A stretch of 64,000 nt of DNA, taken from contig NC_064039.1 in assembly GCF_932526225.1 (NCBI RefSeq), positions 9,876,139-9,940,138 of the forward strand, given 5' to 3'. Source of the DNA: Nematostella vectensis (lineage: Eukaryota; Cnidaria; Anthozoa; Actiniaria; Edwardsiidae). Each line of letters opens with the position of its first letter. The first letter of the stretch is position 1. This document shows, one piece after another, positions 24,700 through 36,600 of this stretch. The notes below the pieces were generated by a model, which did no database searches, was not told the origin of the DNA, and saw nothing but the letters and a program-made list of their open reading frames with translations. Both the position numbers and the translations under genes were made by a program.

Positions 24700-27600
24700 T
24701 CAGTAATAGTCTTTAACAAATCGCAGGAGGCATACTGTCATGATGAGGCCAATCAGCTGAAATAAGACCATGAAGGACATTAGTTTCTCTAGGTAGTGGA
24801 AATGTCTAAGAAATAAAAAGGGGAGGAGAAATCAGCTGATACAAGACCATGAAAGGAAATTAGTTTCTCTATGTAGGGGAAAATGACTAAGAAATATGAA
24901 GGGGAGAAGAGATCAGCCGTAATAAGACCACGAAGGACATTATTTCTCTAAGGTAAGAGGACAATTTCGAGGAAAGACGGAGAGAGGGATCATTTGAAAT
25001 AAGACCATGAAGGACAATACTTTCTCCTAGGGGAAAGATAAGTGGAGAGGGGTGAGCCTATATGTAGCCTATACATACATATACAAGACGTGATTGGAAG
25101 TAGAACGCCCCTTAACAGGTACTTACCTGTATTAAAGCAATGCCGAGCAACACGCTACCGAGGACCAATAAATGTTTACGGAAGAACACTGTCAGTCCAA
25201 TTACACACCCCTGTGCCACAAACAAAGTGCTGAATCATAATCAGAATCACATCAAATCGTCTTCATTGTATATGAATCTGACGATATTGTCGATATCTTG
25301 TCGCATACCGCGCGATATATGCTGATGAGTAGTCTGTCCGTCCGTCCCTGCGGATATGTCTGTCCATCTGTCTACCTGTATCTAAGTCTGTCGTCTGTCT
25401 GTCTGTCTACATGCATGACCATTCGTCCACCCACCCGTCTGTCTGTCTGTCCCTATCTTCGTTTGTTGTCCGTCTGTCTGCAAGCATGCATGTCCGCCCA
25501 TCTTGTCCACCTATCTCTCCTTTGTCCGTATCTGCCCGTACGTACGTCGTCTGTCTCTCTGTCCGTGTATTTCGTACCTCGCGGTATATGTTGGACGGAT
25601 GGTCCCTCTTGCCACACCCAAAAGATGGTGTCTTACAGCAGGAGTCTGGGACCGAGTTATTGGAGCTTTGTTTCCAGGCCGTCGTGTTCCACGTGGACCA
25701 GTTATCCTCGCCGCAGCACTTGAACTAAAACATAATATGAGTTTACAACAACATGACGCACAACATCAGACATCTGACGATGAGGGCATTGGCACGAGCT
25801 AGGCTGAAACATCAGTGTAGAACGAAGCCCAAGTATAAAGCTACTGGGGCGGATCCAGTGCTTGAACGGGTGGGGGGGGAGGCTTGGATTTCGCTAGAGC
25901 GCAAGCGTAAATTCTAGAAAAAAACAACTGCGCTGTCTTTACGCTTGCTCGTGCGCTTTTGTTCCAATGAAAATTCCTTGTGCGGTCTTTAAGCGCTAGA
26001 GCAGATAAGCCTTTCTCGTGCAACTCTATCTTACATTAATTTGCATCTGGTCTATGGCCTTTGTGACGTCCTGTCGCACCCCATAGTCACTCATGCGCCG
26101 TCTTGTTGTGTATTTCATATCGTGCGTAAGCTGGAAATGATATAATTTCAGTTAACTGAACATGAAAATATAGGATTTCCAAGTACTTCCCTTTACATAT
26201 TATAGAAGCGTTAATGAACTAGGCGCGTGTCCAGAAGGGAGGGGGGGGGGCAAGGGGTCCGGACCCCAACGTGCTCATGTGACGAGATGGGTTCGACTTT
26301 AGTTGACACCTATGATTGTAGTATTTGAATAGTAAAAAGTTGCTAGGTTGATCAAGTGATCTATGACCAGAGCTAAGGATATACGGTTTGGAGTTAATTG
26401 ATCACCGTTATCAGGTCCTTTTAGACCTTGGAAATTTCTCGAAGCCCTCCTTGCCGCCCCCTTCGGGATAATAAATGAGCTTGATTTCAATAGGCACTTT
26501 CTGTTGTTCTGTTTGTTGTCTACCGATATCAGCACTGTGCTGAAGAGACTTGTTCAAATGAATGAATGAATGAATTGATACTGATGATTATAATAACAAT
26601 GCGCTTATCGCATCGTACATAACAGCGATCTATTTCGTAGTCTCCCACGTAGCCGCCCTTTGGGTCAGTCATGTGTACAAGCGCCACCTTTGTATGTCAA
26701 CAATGATAGCTGTTTTTACTGGGCTTATGTGAATGAGTACCTCTGCTCGATGTACGAAGGCGATTACCCCTACGGATATCTGGACGATCAGCACTAGGGT
26801 CAGCATGATCAGGAACTGTGTGAAAATAGAACGCATGATCAGGAACTGTGTGAAAATAGAACGCATGATCAGGAACTGTGTGAAAATAGAACACATGATC
26901 AGGAACACTGTGTGCAATTAAAACGTCTGATCAGGAACTGTGTGAAAATAGAACACATGATCAGGAACACTGTGTGCAAGTAGAATACTAGAGTCAGCAT
27001 CAGTCATTATAGCCTGCAATGCATCCGGAAATAATCCTCACATTATTACCGTACAGAAAAAAAATACATTATTAGGACCTATGCGCAAATACAATGCGTC
27101 TAAGGAGGTCAACTGTACACCCTACAGCAGCGAAGCGGATAGCAAAAACTCACAAGTCAAAATCGATTGATACCGCGTTACTGAATGTTGAACCGTAGCG
27201 TAGTGGATAGCTTGCACACATTACTTGGAATAAGGCGGTTGAAGTTCGAAACGGTTGCTCAGGATTTCCGAGAAAAAAATAATATAAAAACGATGAGGGA
27301 CGCCTTAAATTAATTCTGCAAAAATAAAAAGTAGCCTATAGTATTTTTTTAAATATTACTGCTAAGATACAGTGCTACTTCGGCGAACCGTTCGAATGGT
27401 TCTTTGAAACGTTATGCATTGCAGGCCCGTACCCAAGGGTACCAACAACGGCCGAAGGTTCACTTTTGGTTCCCAAAAAAACTATAAAGCATAAGCTAGA
27501 TCACTCTGGTGCGTAGCCAAATCTGACAATAAACGTCTCGTGAAGATACTGCAAAGGCATTAAAAAAATCACTCTTTGTTCTTTCGGGGGTAGTCAGATT

Positions 27601-30600
27601 TTTAAGAGAACTCATTCGCTTCCCCCCTTCCCCCGGAAAAACTAGGTCCACTTTTTCGGATTTCGCACCCACCGCCCCCCCCTCCCCACCCCCCAAGAAA
27701 AATAAAAATCCTGGGTCCCCACCCCCCAAGAAAAATCCTGGGTACGGGCCTGCATTTGAGCCTTTAACCTTTTTTCATTGTTCAAAGTCGAAAAAAATAT
27801 CTTTGTCAAATCCGAAAGGGGCACCGTGCGTGACTCACCGATATAAGCAGATATCTGTGTTCTTTGACGGTGCCATAGCAACCGCACGTGCATATGAGGA
27901 CGACCACGCCCCCAATGCCAATCATTAGCCCCACTATGATGACAAACCAGCTGCTGTCCAGGAGGATGTTAAACTCGTTCCTGTGGATCAGCGTCCAGGT
28001 GCCCAACACCACCATCGCTACTCCCGATAACTGCCAGTAAAACGCGATAACGATGAGTTGTACAGCAGTTGTAGCGGAAGGATTTTGAATGGTTGATAGG
28101 GGAGGACAATATAGAGATCAATGCGTGATCTCCCCTCCTCTTACTCCCAGAAAAACACCTGAAAAACTTAGAAAGAAGTCTGGTGTGTTCCCAAGCCCCG
28201 TCGTCAAGAAAGAGTAAATTTGCCGCTTGTACTCGTAAGAATATGGCGCTTCTTGGCGGTTTGACAATGCAAAAAAGGGCAAATACAGAATGGCATTACT
28301 AACCTCCCAGCCATAGCTTCAAATAGGGAGACTGGGAAAGAGGACAGTCTATTTGTGTTTAATCTATATAGCCTAAGCTTAGTGGCACAAACGCTTTATA
28401 AACAATTATGTTTATTCAGAAGATCAACCAAGGCGCCTTATAAAACGCTCCTGCACAAAATCGAGTCAGAAAAAATCTATTTCCATCGGCTACTTCAATC
28501 GACAAACTGATAAATTTTTATTCAAATGATGTTAATTAAGTATTGGACTTCAATTGTGGATTTTAAAGTTCCTTGGAAATGGATACTTCAATTTTTAAAT
28601 GGAAACAATAAGAAAGGAGTGGTTGATTGATATTCTTTAATTCGGACTTTTGCGGTGCGAGAACCCAGGGTAACATTCTAATGGCTCTAACACGGCAGCC
28701 TTGCTAGGCTCGAAAGTATACAGCATTTTTTGTAATATTTGCAAAGAGAATACAGCAAGGTTTTGTTGTTCTTGTTGTTGAAGGACAGGTTGAAAAGCCC
28801 CTCACAGCTTTATGCGAACAGAAAAAACACCTTTACAAATAATCCAGTTTTGGGAAAGCTGTATCATCTTATTATCTTATTACATCTTATTTTATATGTT
28901 ACCATTCATATGGCTACCAGTATTTAGTCATTTATTCGTTACACATGAACTACCCTGGGCTACGACACTTGGATTCTCGAGTTGCAACGTTATTTAAAAT
29001 AGGTGTATAATGGAAAGTAATCGTGGATAGTTCATTGGCAGTCCGTCGAGGCGACGATGACTGTTCTATTGTGTTGGTCCTTTGATCTTAACTCTCCATG
29101 CTGGACGATCCCGAGCAGTGGTTTGCCAAGAGTTTGAGCTTATATCCCTCCACTTCAGGTTCCTCTTTACCACATCTTTGAACCTGAGTCTAGGCCGACC
29201 CTGATTCCTGGTCCCTGTCGTGAGCTGAGAGTAGAGCAGCTGCCTAGGCAATCTGTCAGTGTCCATGCGGTGAACATGCCCAGTCCATCTGAGATTTTTC
29301 TCAATGAGTGTGTCAGCCATTGACCGTAATCCGGTCCTCTTGTATATCTCTTTGTTTGTGACTTTATCCATCCAAGTAATTTTCATTATTTCTCTCAGAT
29401 GTCGCATCATATATGCATGTAAATTTTTCACCTGGCTGCGATATACAGTCCATGTTTCTGCACCGTATACTAGGGCAGATAAGACAACTGCTCGATAGAC
29501 CTTGCCTTTAACCTTGAGCGATACGTGATGGTTGTCCCACAGCCGCTCTCTCAGCTTAGCATATGCTGCGCTGGCCTTCCCCTTTCTGAAGGTGATCTCA
29601 TTATCTATTCGTGCATTGTCAGAGATGGTACTTCCCAAGTACACAAAGTCTTTGGTCTGGACCAGGGTCTCATTTCTTACATGGATTTCGCCAGGGAATT
29701 GAGTCAATGTCTGACGCTTCACTGGTTGAAATAAGCACTCTGTCTTTTTGATGTTGATTTTCAGGCTGAATTGTTCTGCAGCTGAGGAGAATCTGTCTAC
29801 TAATCTCTGCATACTTTCCACATCATGTGCCACCAATGCGCTGTCGTCCGCATACAGCATTTCTCGTACTATGACCTGGCATGTTTTCCTTTTCGCTTTG
29901 AAGTGAGCAACATTGAATAGGTCGGCGTTATGCCTTGTTTGGATTGACACCCCATCAACACAGTCCTTGAAGGCTATCTCCAACATGGCCGACAGGTATA
30001 GAGAAAAGAGCGTTGGCGCCAGGACGCACCCTTGCTTTACTCCATTGGAGACATCGAATTGCTTCGAGTCGTTTCCGCCTTGGGATACAGAAGCTTTCAT
30101 ACCGCTATGGAGGGATCGTATAACATTGACAAACTTGGGTGGACAGCCAAATTTGACCAGGACCTGCCAGAGTGCCTCTCTCGATACAGTGTCAAAGGCT
30201 TTTGAGAAGTCAATGAACACTGCATATAGCGGCATGTTTTGCTCTATACACTTCTCCTGGGTCTGTCGCAGACAGAAAATCATGTCCATTGTGCCCCTGC
30301 CACTCCTGAAACCACACTGGGACTCGGGCAGTATGACTGGTGCTATGTGTCTGTTAATCCTGTTCAGCAGAACACGAGAGAGGATCTTACCAGCGATGGA
30401 AAGCAAGGATATACCTCTGTAATTTCCACAGTCTCTCCGACTACCTTTCTTGAAAATAGGGATAATACTGGCATCTCTCCAGTCATGAGGTGTGTTCTCC
30501 GCTGACCAGACTTTGAGGACAAGTTTATGCAGCTTGGACACAATCTCTGTACCACCATGCTTCCAGATTTCCGCAGGTATACCACATTTACCAGGTGATT

Positions 30601-33600
30601 TCCCCTCTTGTGTAGCATCGATTGCATCCACAACCTCCTTTATGTCTGGCGGCTCAGAAAGGCACACTACCTCTGGTCTTGTTTGGAGACTGTTGAGTGC
30701 TCCCTCATCCACAAGCCCTGATACATTCAGGAGTTGGTCAAAATGATCGGCAAATCTGTTTAGGATCTCCGATTTCTCCTGAAGTATTGTGCATCCGTCA
30801 GTAGCAGTGAGTTGGGTTGACCCACGCTTTGCAGGACCGTACATAAAAGACTACAAAATATCTAATACCCATCACTGGTGCTTTTTAAAAACTTTCATTG
30901 TCTCGTCTTTATTTTTACCACAGCTACTCCTCGGCCCCTTCAGCGTTTAATAGTCATAAGTAATTGACAACTAATGAATCATTGCGCTTTCAGAAAAAAA
31001 GTGAAATATATGAAAACATAAGATATACACAGACACTATTTTTGTGCGAAAGCTTTTTGTTTGCCTGCTGAGTTTTATGGTAAAATTAGCATAATAAAAT
31101 ACATATGCTTCAAAGATAGCGTTTGATCCCTTTTTATTCACCAGACAGACTTGGTGGTACCGTATTTGAGAGTAAATGAATGATTTATCAGATACATTAG
31201 TTAAGGCTTGAATAAAAAGATGTTATTGACTCTAAACCCAGCTCTTTTACAACAAATTTAAAACTAAACGAAAAATTACGGGAAACGAAAAAATAGGATT
31301 AATCCTTGTCTCGAAAAATTTTTGTGTTCTTGAAAAAAAAGAACATTTCGCGTGACTTATTGTGAGATGTTTAGATTAATTACAGCAATAATAGAAGCAG
31401 AAAGGTTTCTACGCCAAAAGAAATATTACATAGAGAAATTGAATATGCAAAAAAATTCTGCCCTGAGTTAAAAATAAAATTACTTTCGAGTGGTCGGTTA
31501 CCTTTTTAGCTTGTAAAAATACTGATTCGCCGATTTTTTGTTTTTATTTAACTTTTAATTCAAAATTTTAATTAAAACTGACAGTTTTGAACTACAAGCT
31601 TCCTCTTGTCAAAGCCTTTTTGTATTCAATTTTAAATTGTCATTGAAAAAATTCTTATTTGTCACTAATTTCTCTCTCATGCCACTGGAATGACCCATTT
31701 GTGGGGCCAAGCAATTATTTGAGGGCTATTTCACACTGTCAATATTTGCCTAGTTTTGCTTGCTCTGTAAATCTTTGTGGATTCCTAGGACACTGACATT
31801 ACACGCAAGAGAAAACTCCAACCATAACTTTACTACCCAGCCTCCAAGAGCGCATCGTAAGGATATCCACTCGATATAGAAACAGTTACCCAAAACATTT
31901 CTTCCGTCAGTACGGTGTAACTTTTCAATGAGTCTAACTGCTTGTCTGGAAAGAATACAGCGATGAAAGCTTCAAAGGCATTCTATTTTTACAATATTTT
32001 TTTTCAAGGAAGCTTTGACTACGGGGTACAAAAATGTTTGGATTCCGCGCAGACAAGTATCAGATGTCCCACGTGCATCGATCTTTCGTACCGTTGATCT
32101 TAGACGGACTGAAGAGCCCTAAACTCGTGGAGATGTCTATCATTATTTGTTTTGTTTGCAATGTTCACTTCTACCAAGAAAACCTTTTTTTAAATAGCCT
32201 GAAATACTCAGCAATTCGATAAGCGGTTTTCAAAGTTATAAACATAGCGAGTTCAGTAAATGTACTGTAAATCCGATGCGTTCAAATTTTCAAAACGATC
32301 AAATTATAGTACAATTCTAACATTGGAAAACAATATTGGCTATTTTTAGCAGTGGCGTATCTAGAATTATTAGTCTAATTCGCTACGGGTCGCGAATCTA
32401 CACTTTCTAGAGTATAGCCAAACTCCCAGCGCGCGTAGGAAAGACAAGACGCTCTTACCCCTAACAAAACATCGTAGAAGAGGAAGAAGCACTTTTTCCC
32501 CTCCAAAGTACAAGAGCAACACTGGTCTTCATTTTTCCCCATTCTCCCTTGGTTAGCTTAGATCCATAATGATCCTAAAGCTCTTGGCTGCTGCATTCCA
32601 CACAAATTGCCTAATAGTTTTTGCTGTTTCCGGTAAGCCACTGTTTGCATGCAAAGCGTCGACGATGATCTCTTAGTTCGATATTAAAATATTACAAGGC
32701 GTCATGTTCTAAACTTGTTTGTTTGTTGAACAAGTAGACCACATGCTAAGTGTAGTCGATGATTTATCACCACCGCATGTCTATATGGCGTTTGGTGAAA
32801 ATTTCGCTTGGTATCGGGACGTCAGAACTAATAAGGTATTTTAATAAGGTATCTTAATCAGGGATTATATAACACAACTCCCCGGGCCAGCTAAGGGAAT
32901 AATACGAAGAAACAATGTCACGTCTGGTGGGAAACAGTAGGCAAAAGTCAGTCAGTTTATATTATACTACAGTTTTCTAAATCATCAAAAGGCTTTTTGC
33001 CATATATGCATAATACTAGTCTCCTGCGCAGCCGTCCTTAGTGTCAGTCTCGAATCCCTCCTTCGAGACTGATATATAGACTGACATAAGGCGGCAGTGC
33101 GAATATACCGCGATAAAGGAGACTCCTATGGTCGCCTACTCTCATGAATGATCCATAGTGTATACTCTTGTTATGAGGCGGAGTACTGCTAACTAAGTGA
33201 CAGATATGCTTTTAACAAGTAAAAACATTCTACTAATGTCGTGGTGTAAAATAATGTTATGGCCTGATAAAACTCTTATAGGAATAAAAAAACAATGCAG
33301 GCCTATTTTATCCAGACTCAGAGCCTCAGGCTAAATTTGTGTGAACTACAGGTGATGGGTTTTTTCGCCTGTAGCGCGTTCTTTGCTAGAGGATAGGGGA
33401 CCTTAAGGATCTTTAAAATCCATACAGCACTCCAAAGAAATGAATCATTGAGCTGTATGTGTGTTACAGGAACCCCCCCACCCCACCCCCCCGATATCAA
33501 GGATGCACGCAAAAAAAAATCGCATACCATCCGTGAATAAACTATTTCTTTTTTTTTTTCGAGAAAACCTGGTTGTTACTAGTTCCAAACACGACCTTGT

Positions 33601-36600
33601 CGTGCTGTCAGACTTGACACACTTCAGGAGCCATTACCCTGGGTACCAGAGTCTCGAGCTTCGTTCTTCGCGGCCCGTGTTGTCGGAGTGAAGCTCGAGC
33701 CTCTAGTTACCAGGGTAAGCAGCCATACTCAATGAACATGATAGTCGTTGTCATTTATCATCTAAGCAGCCTTGATTTCAGAGTTGAACCCAGTTTCTCC
33801 TCGAAAAGAAGACGGTTAAAATCCTATCCCCTGTGATGGATAGAAGGGCTGCCCGCGAAAGCACGGGTACACGGAAAATATTCAATATACAACAATTAAC
33901 AGGTATAGAAAACATGGGGCGAGAAAAAATAGAGGGAGGACTGTTCAAGTAATCGAGAGTCCAGTTACTAAGTGCAAAAAATACAAGAAGTAGAACCAAG
34001 GGTAATTAATTTTGAGTGATCGATAAGCAACAAGGGCGATCGAGCGTCAAACACAGTAGAAACGATGGGGGGGGGGGGGGGGGGGGGGGGTAGGCCAATA
34101 TGGCTGAAATAACCTAAATCGAAATCAACACATCTTTTTCCCTTGTTTCTACTCTCGCTCTATGACCAGGATACAAACACGGAATAGCTTCTCAGTTGGT
34201 CAGCGGCGAATATCAAACTCGTACCCGAACCCACACGCACCGTCGAGCCGGAGTCAAGAAAAATCTAGGGGTGTTACCCTGGGTACCAGAGGCTCCAAGC
34301 TTCGCGGGGAAAGCGTTTTGAGCGAAGCGAAAGAGCTATTTCGCTCGAAAAGAGCTATTTCGCTTCGCTCAAATCGTCCTCGCCGCGAAGCTCGGAGCCT
34401 CTGGTAGCCGCTCTGGTACCTAGGGTAAGGGGTCTGGAAACAAGCCAACCTCATTTTCATGGAGAAAAAATATTCGGATTTTCTAAGCAAATTCAAATTC
34501 TATCAATGCTTAACTGACCTACGAATATTTACAAAATTATTATTATTTAAAAAGCCAACAGATTATTTACAAAATTATTTTTATTAAAAAAAGTTTCAGC
34601 AATGAGGAAGGAGAGTCAGGGGTGGAGTGGGGAGGGATTTGTGTTGGTGGTGGGAATTTTGGGTAGGTTGAAGGAGATATTTTAACCTCCAACAGCCCTT
34701 TAATCTGAAGATGAAATATAGGAAGATACTCTATCAATGGAAAGGATGCCGGGAATCTCTTACTTTCTTAGGAGATTTCTTAAAAACGAAAGGCTAGACA
34801 GGCTAAGTTTCGTTTACGAGATACCAAGCTCTAGGAGATACTTATTTCTGTATGATCAAAAAATCTGTAAGAGCAAGTGACTGGGGATCTCTCATATCAA
34901 AAGCCAAAAGCTACTAAAAGCCAGTCGCGCGCGGCGGTAGTGAAGTTTAAGTCATGGATACTAGAGCAGCTCGTGATAATCAGCGATAGTAGTGATAATG
35001 CGATTAGTCCTGTATCTGTACGTTTAGTTCGATCTTAACGAACTTATGAACGATCGAACCACGAACACAAGATAGTGGTTAGCTCACGATCCGATACGAT
35101 GCACGGACTACGTGGCCCAGCAACGACCGGTGGATCCAATTGTCTGGTTGACAGTGGGCTAGACATTGATATGGCATGTAGGGTAGTCTAACGTGCTTAG
35201 GATTCCCTTAGTCGTAATTGCTTTTTGATAAACAAATGGAACTAGAGATTTCGGTAAGATAAACGATTTTTTTTATCCCGAGTAAATCACAAAACAAACA
35301 CGAAACCCTGCGACCTGGAGGACTCGCTATGAAGGCGCGGTTAATGATCCAGGACTTATTTTTGGTGTACTGCGCGATGTAAAGTATTATTGCAGTAATC
35401 CGTCAATCCATATCAAACATATTCCCCACGGATAGTGTCCTTCGTTCGCTGTGCCTTATATGGTCATATATGCCCATATTTAGAAGTACTGGAGTTTCCC
35501 CTTTCGCGCTTCTCCAACAAACATGGCGGCAAACACTGATTCTCTAAAGACTCGTAGTGGAAGAATTATAAAGAAACCGGATCGCTTGGTCAAATATTTA
35601 GACCATTCCTCAGTTGATACGTACGTGAAAGAAGAGAAAGAGGAAGAAGAAAAAGTCTGGGAGATAGAGAGAGTTTTAAACGTTGAGGGAGACTATGCCT
35701 TTGTGAAATGGAAAGGCTACAGCGATAGATATAATTCTACGGTTTCTCTTTCATTGAATCCGCAGTTGTCATGCTATTTAGCCGTGAATGCTGGGAACCC
35801 CGACAGTAGTGAGGTAGCAAGAGAAAAGCTTCCCATTCTTTGCTCCGAGGATAAGGAATTGTGGCTGATTCGACATGCACTGTTCGATGAGCTCCAATTT
35901 CGTACACCCGAGAATGACACGGGACTCATTCGGAGAGTACAAGTGAAAGTCCCACTTTCAAAGGGGGGTTTTTCCGCTTTGTTTGGTAAAGGGACATTTT
36001 CTTTTGCTACCTCACGAAAGCTGGATTTTTCAGGGACCCGTAATATTCGGTTCCCGTGCACTGCTGTCGAGTTTGGCACCGTTATTGGTACGGAGTTTAT
36101 GGCTCGGCAACTGCCAGATTCGAGTACAATATGTGAAGTTGACTCATCTTCGAAGATGTGGATATCATGAGGATACGAGCTAAGGATTAATTATGATCAT
36201 AGTTCGTGCCCCCGTTGTACTTACATCTCTGAATATGGGTCAGAGGAAGAAAGGCCTAGTATGTGTCGACCGCTAGAGCGCAAGTATCCCCCGCTGAGCT
36301 TTTTGGAGATCAGCTTCGTACGGCGTAGACGGAATATGCTTCACAACTATGGCTCGGTAAGTTAAAATCTCTCTATATAAACTAATTGTTGACATCTGTT
36401 TCAACCGATTTCACTGTATTTCCAGTCGAAAATAAAGAGGGGGAATTTAGATCCAGGGAATGATACAGATTGTTTTGATGGTTTTAATGCCTTTATATAA
36501 TAATGTGGGTACAAATAGTTATACAAGTTATAAATAGTGATATTTACAACAGTAATAAATAGCACCAAAAATATAATAAATAAATAAATACATTTTTTCT

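Larger units (their letters stand above)
30845..35522. other. Gene-free part of tetraspanin A intron 1
   Basis: This 4.7-kb stretch has no convincing exon on either strand. It holds three small foldback elements (listed) and long G runs. Confidence 0.5.

Noticed and set aside
25298-25802. Plus-strand frames rich in Ser, Val and Cys
   Set aside because: They arise from the GTCT/GTCC microsatellite and from the reverse of tetraspanin A exon 5.
29304-30746. Several plus-strand frames within the LINE
   Set aside because: They are antisense shadows of the reverse transcriptase frame.
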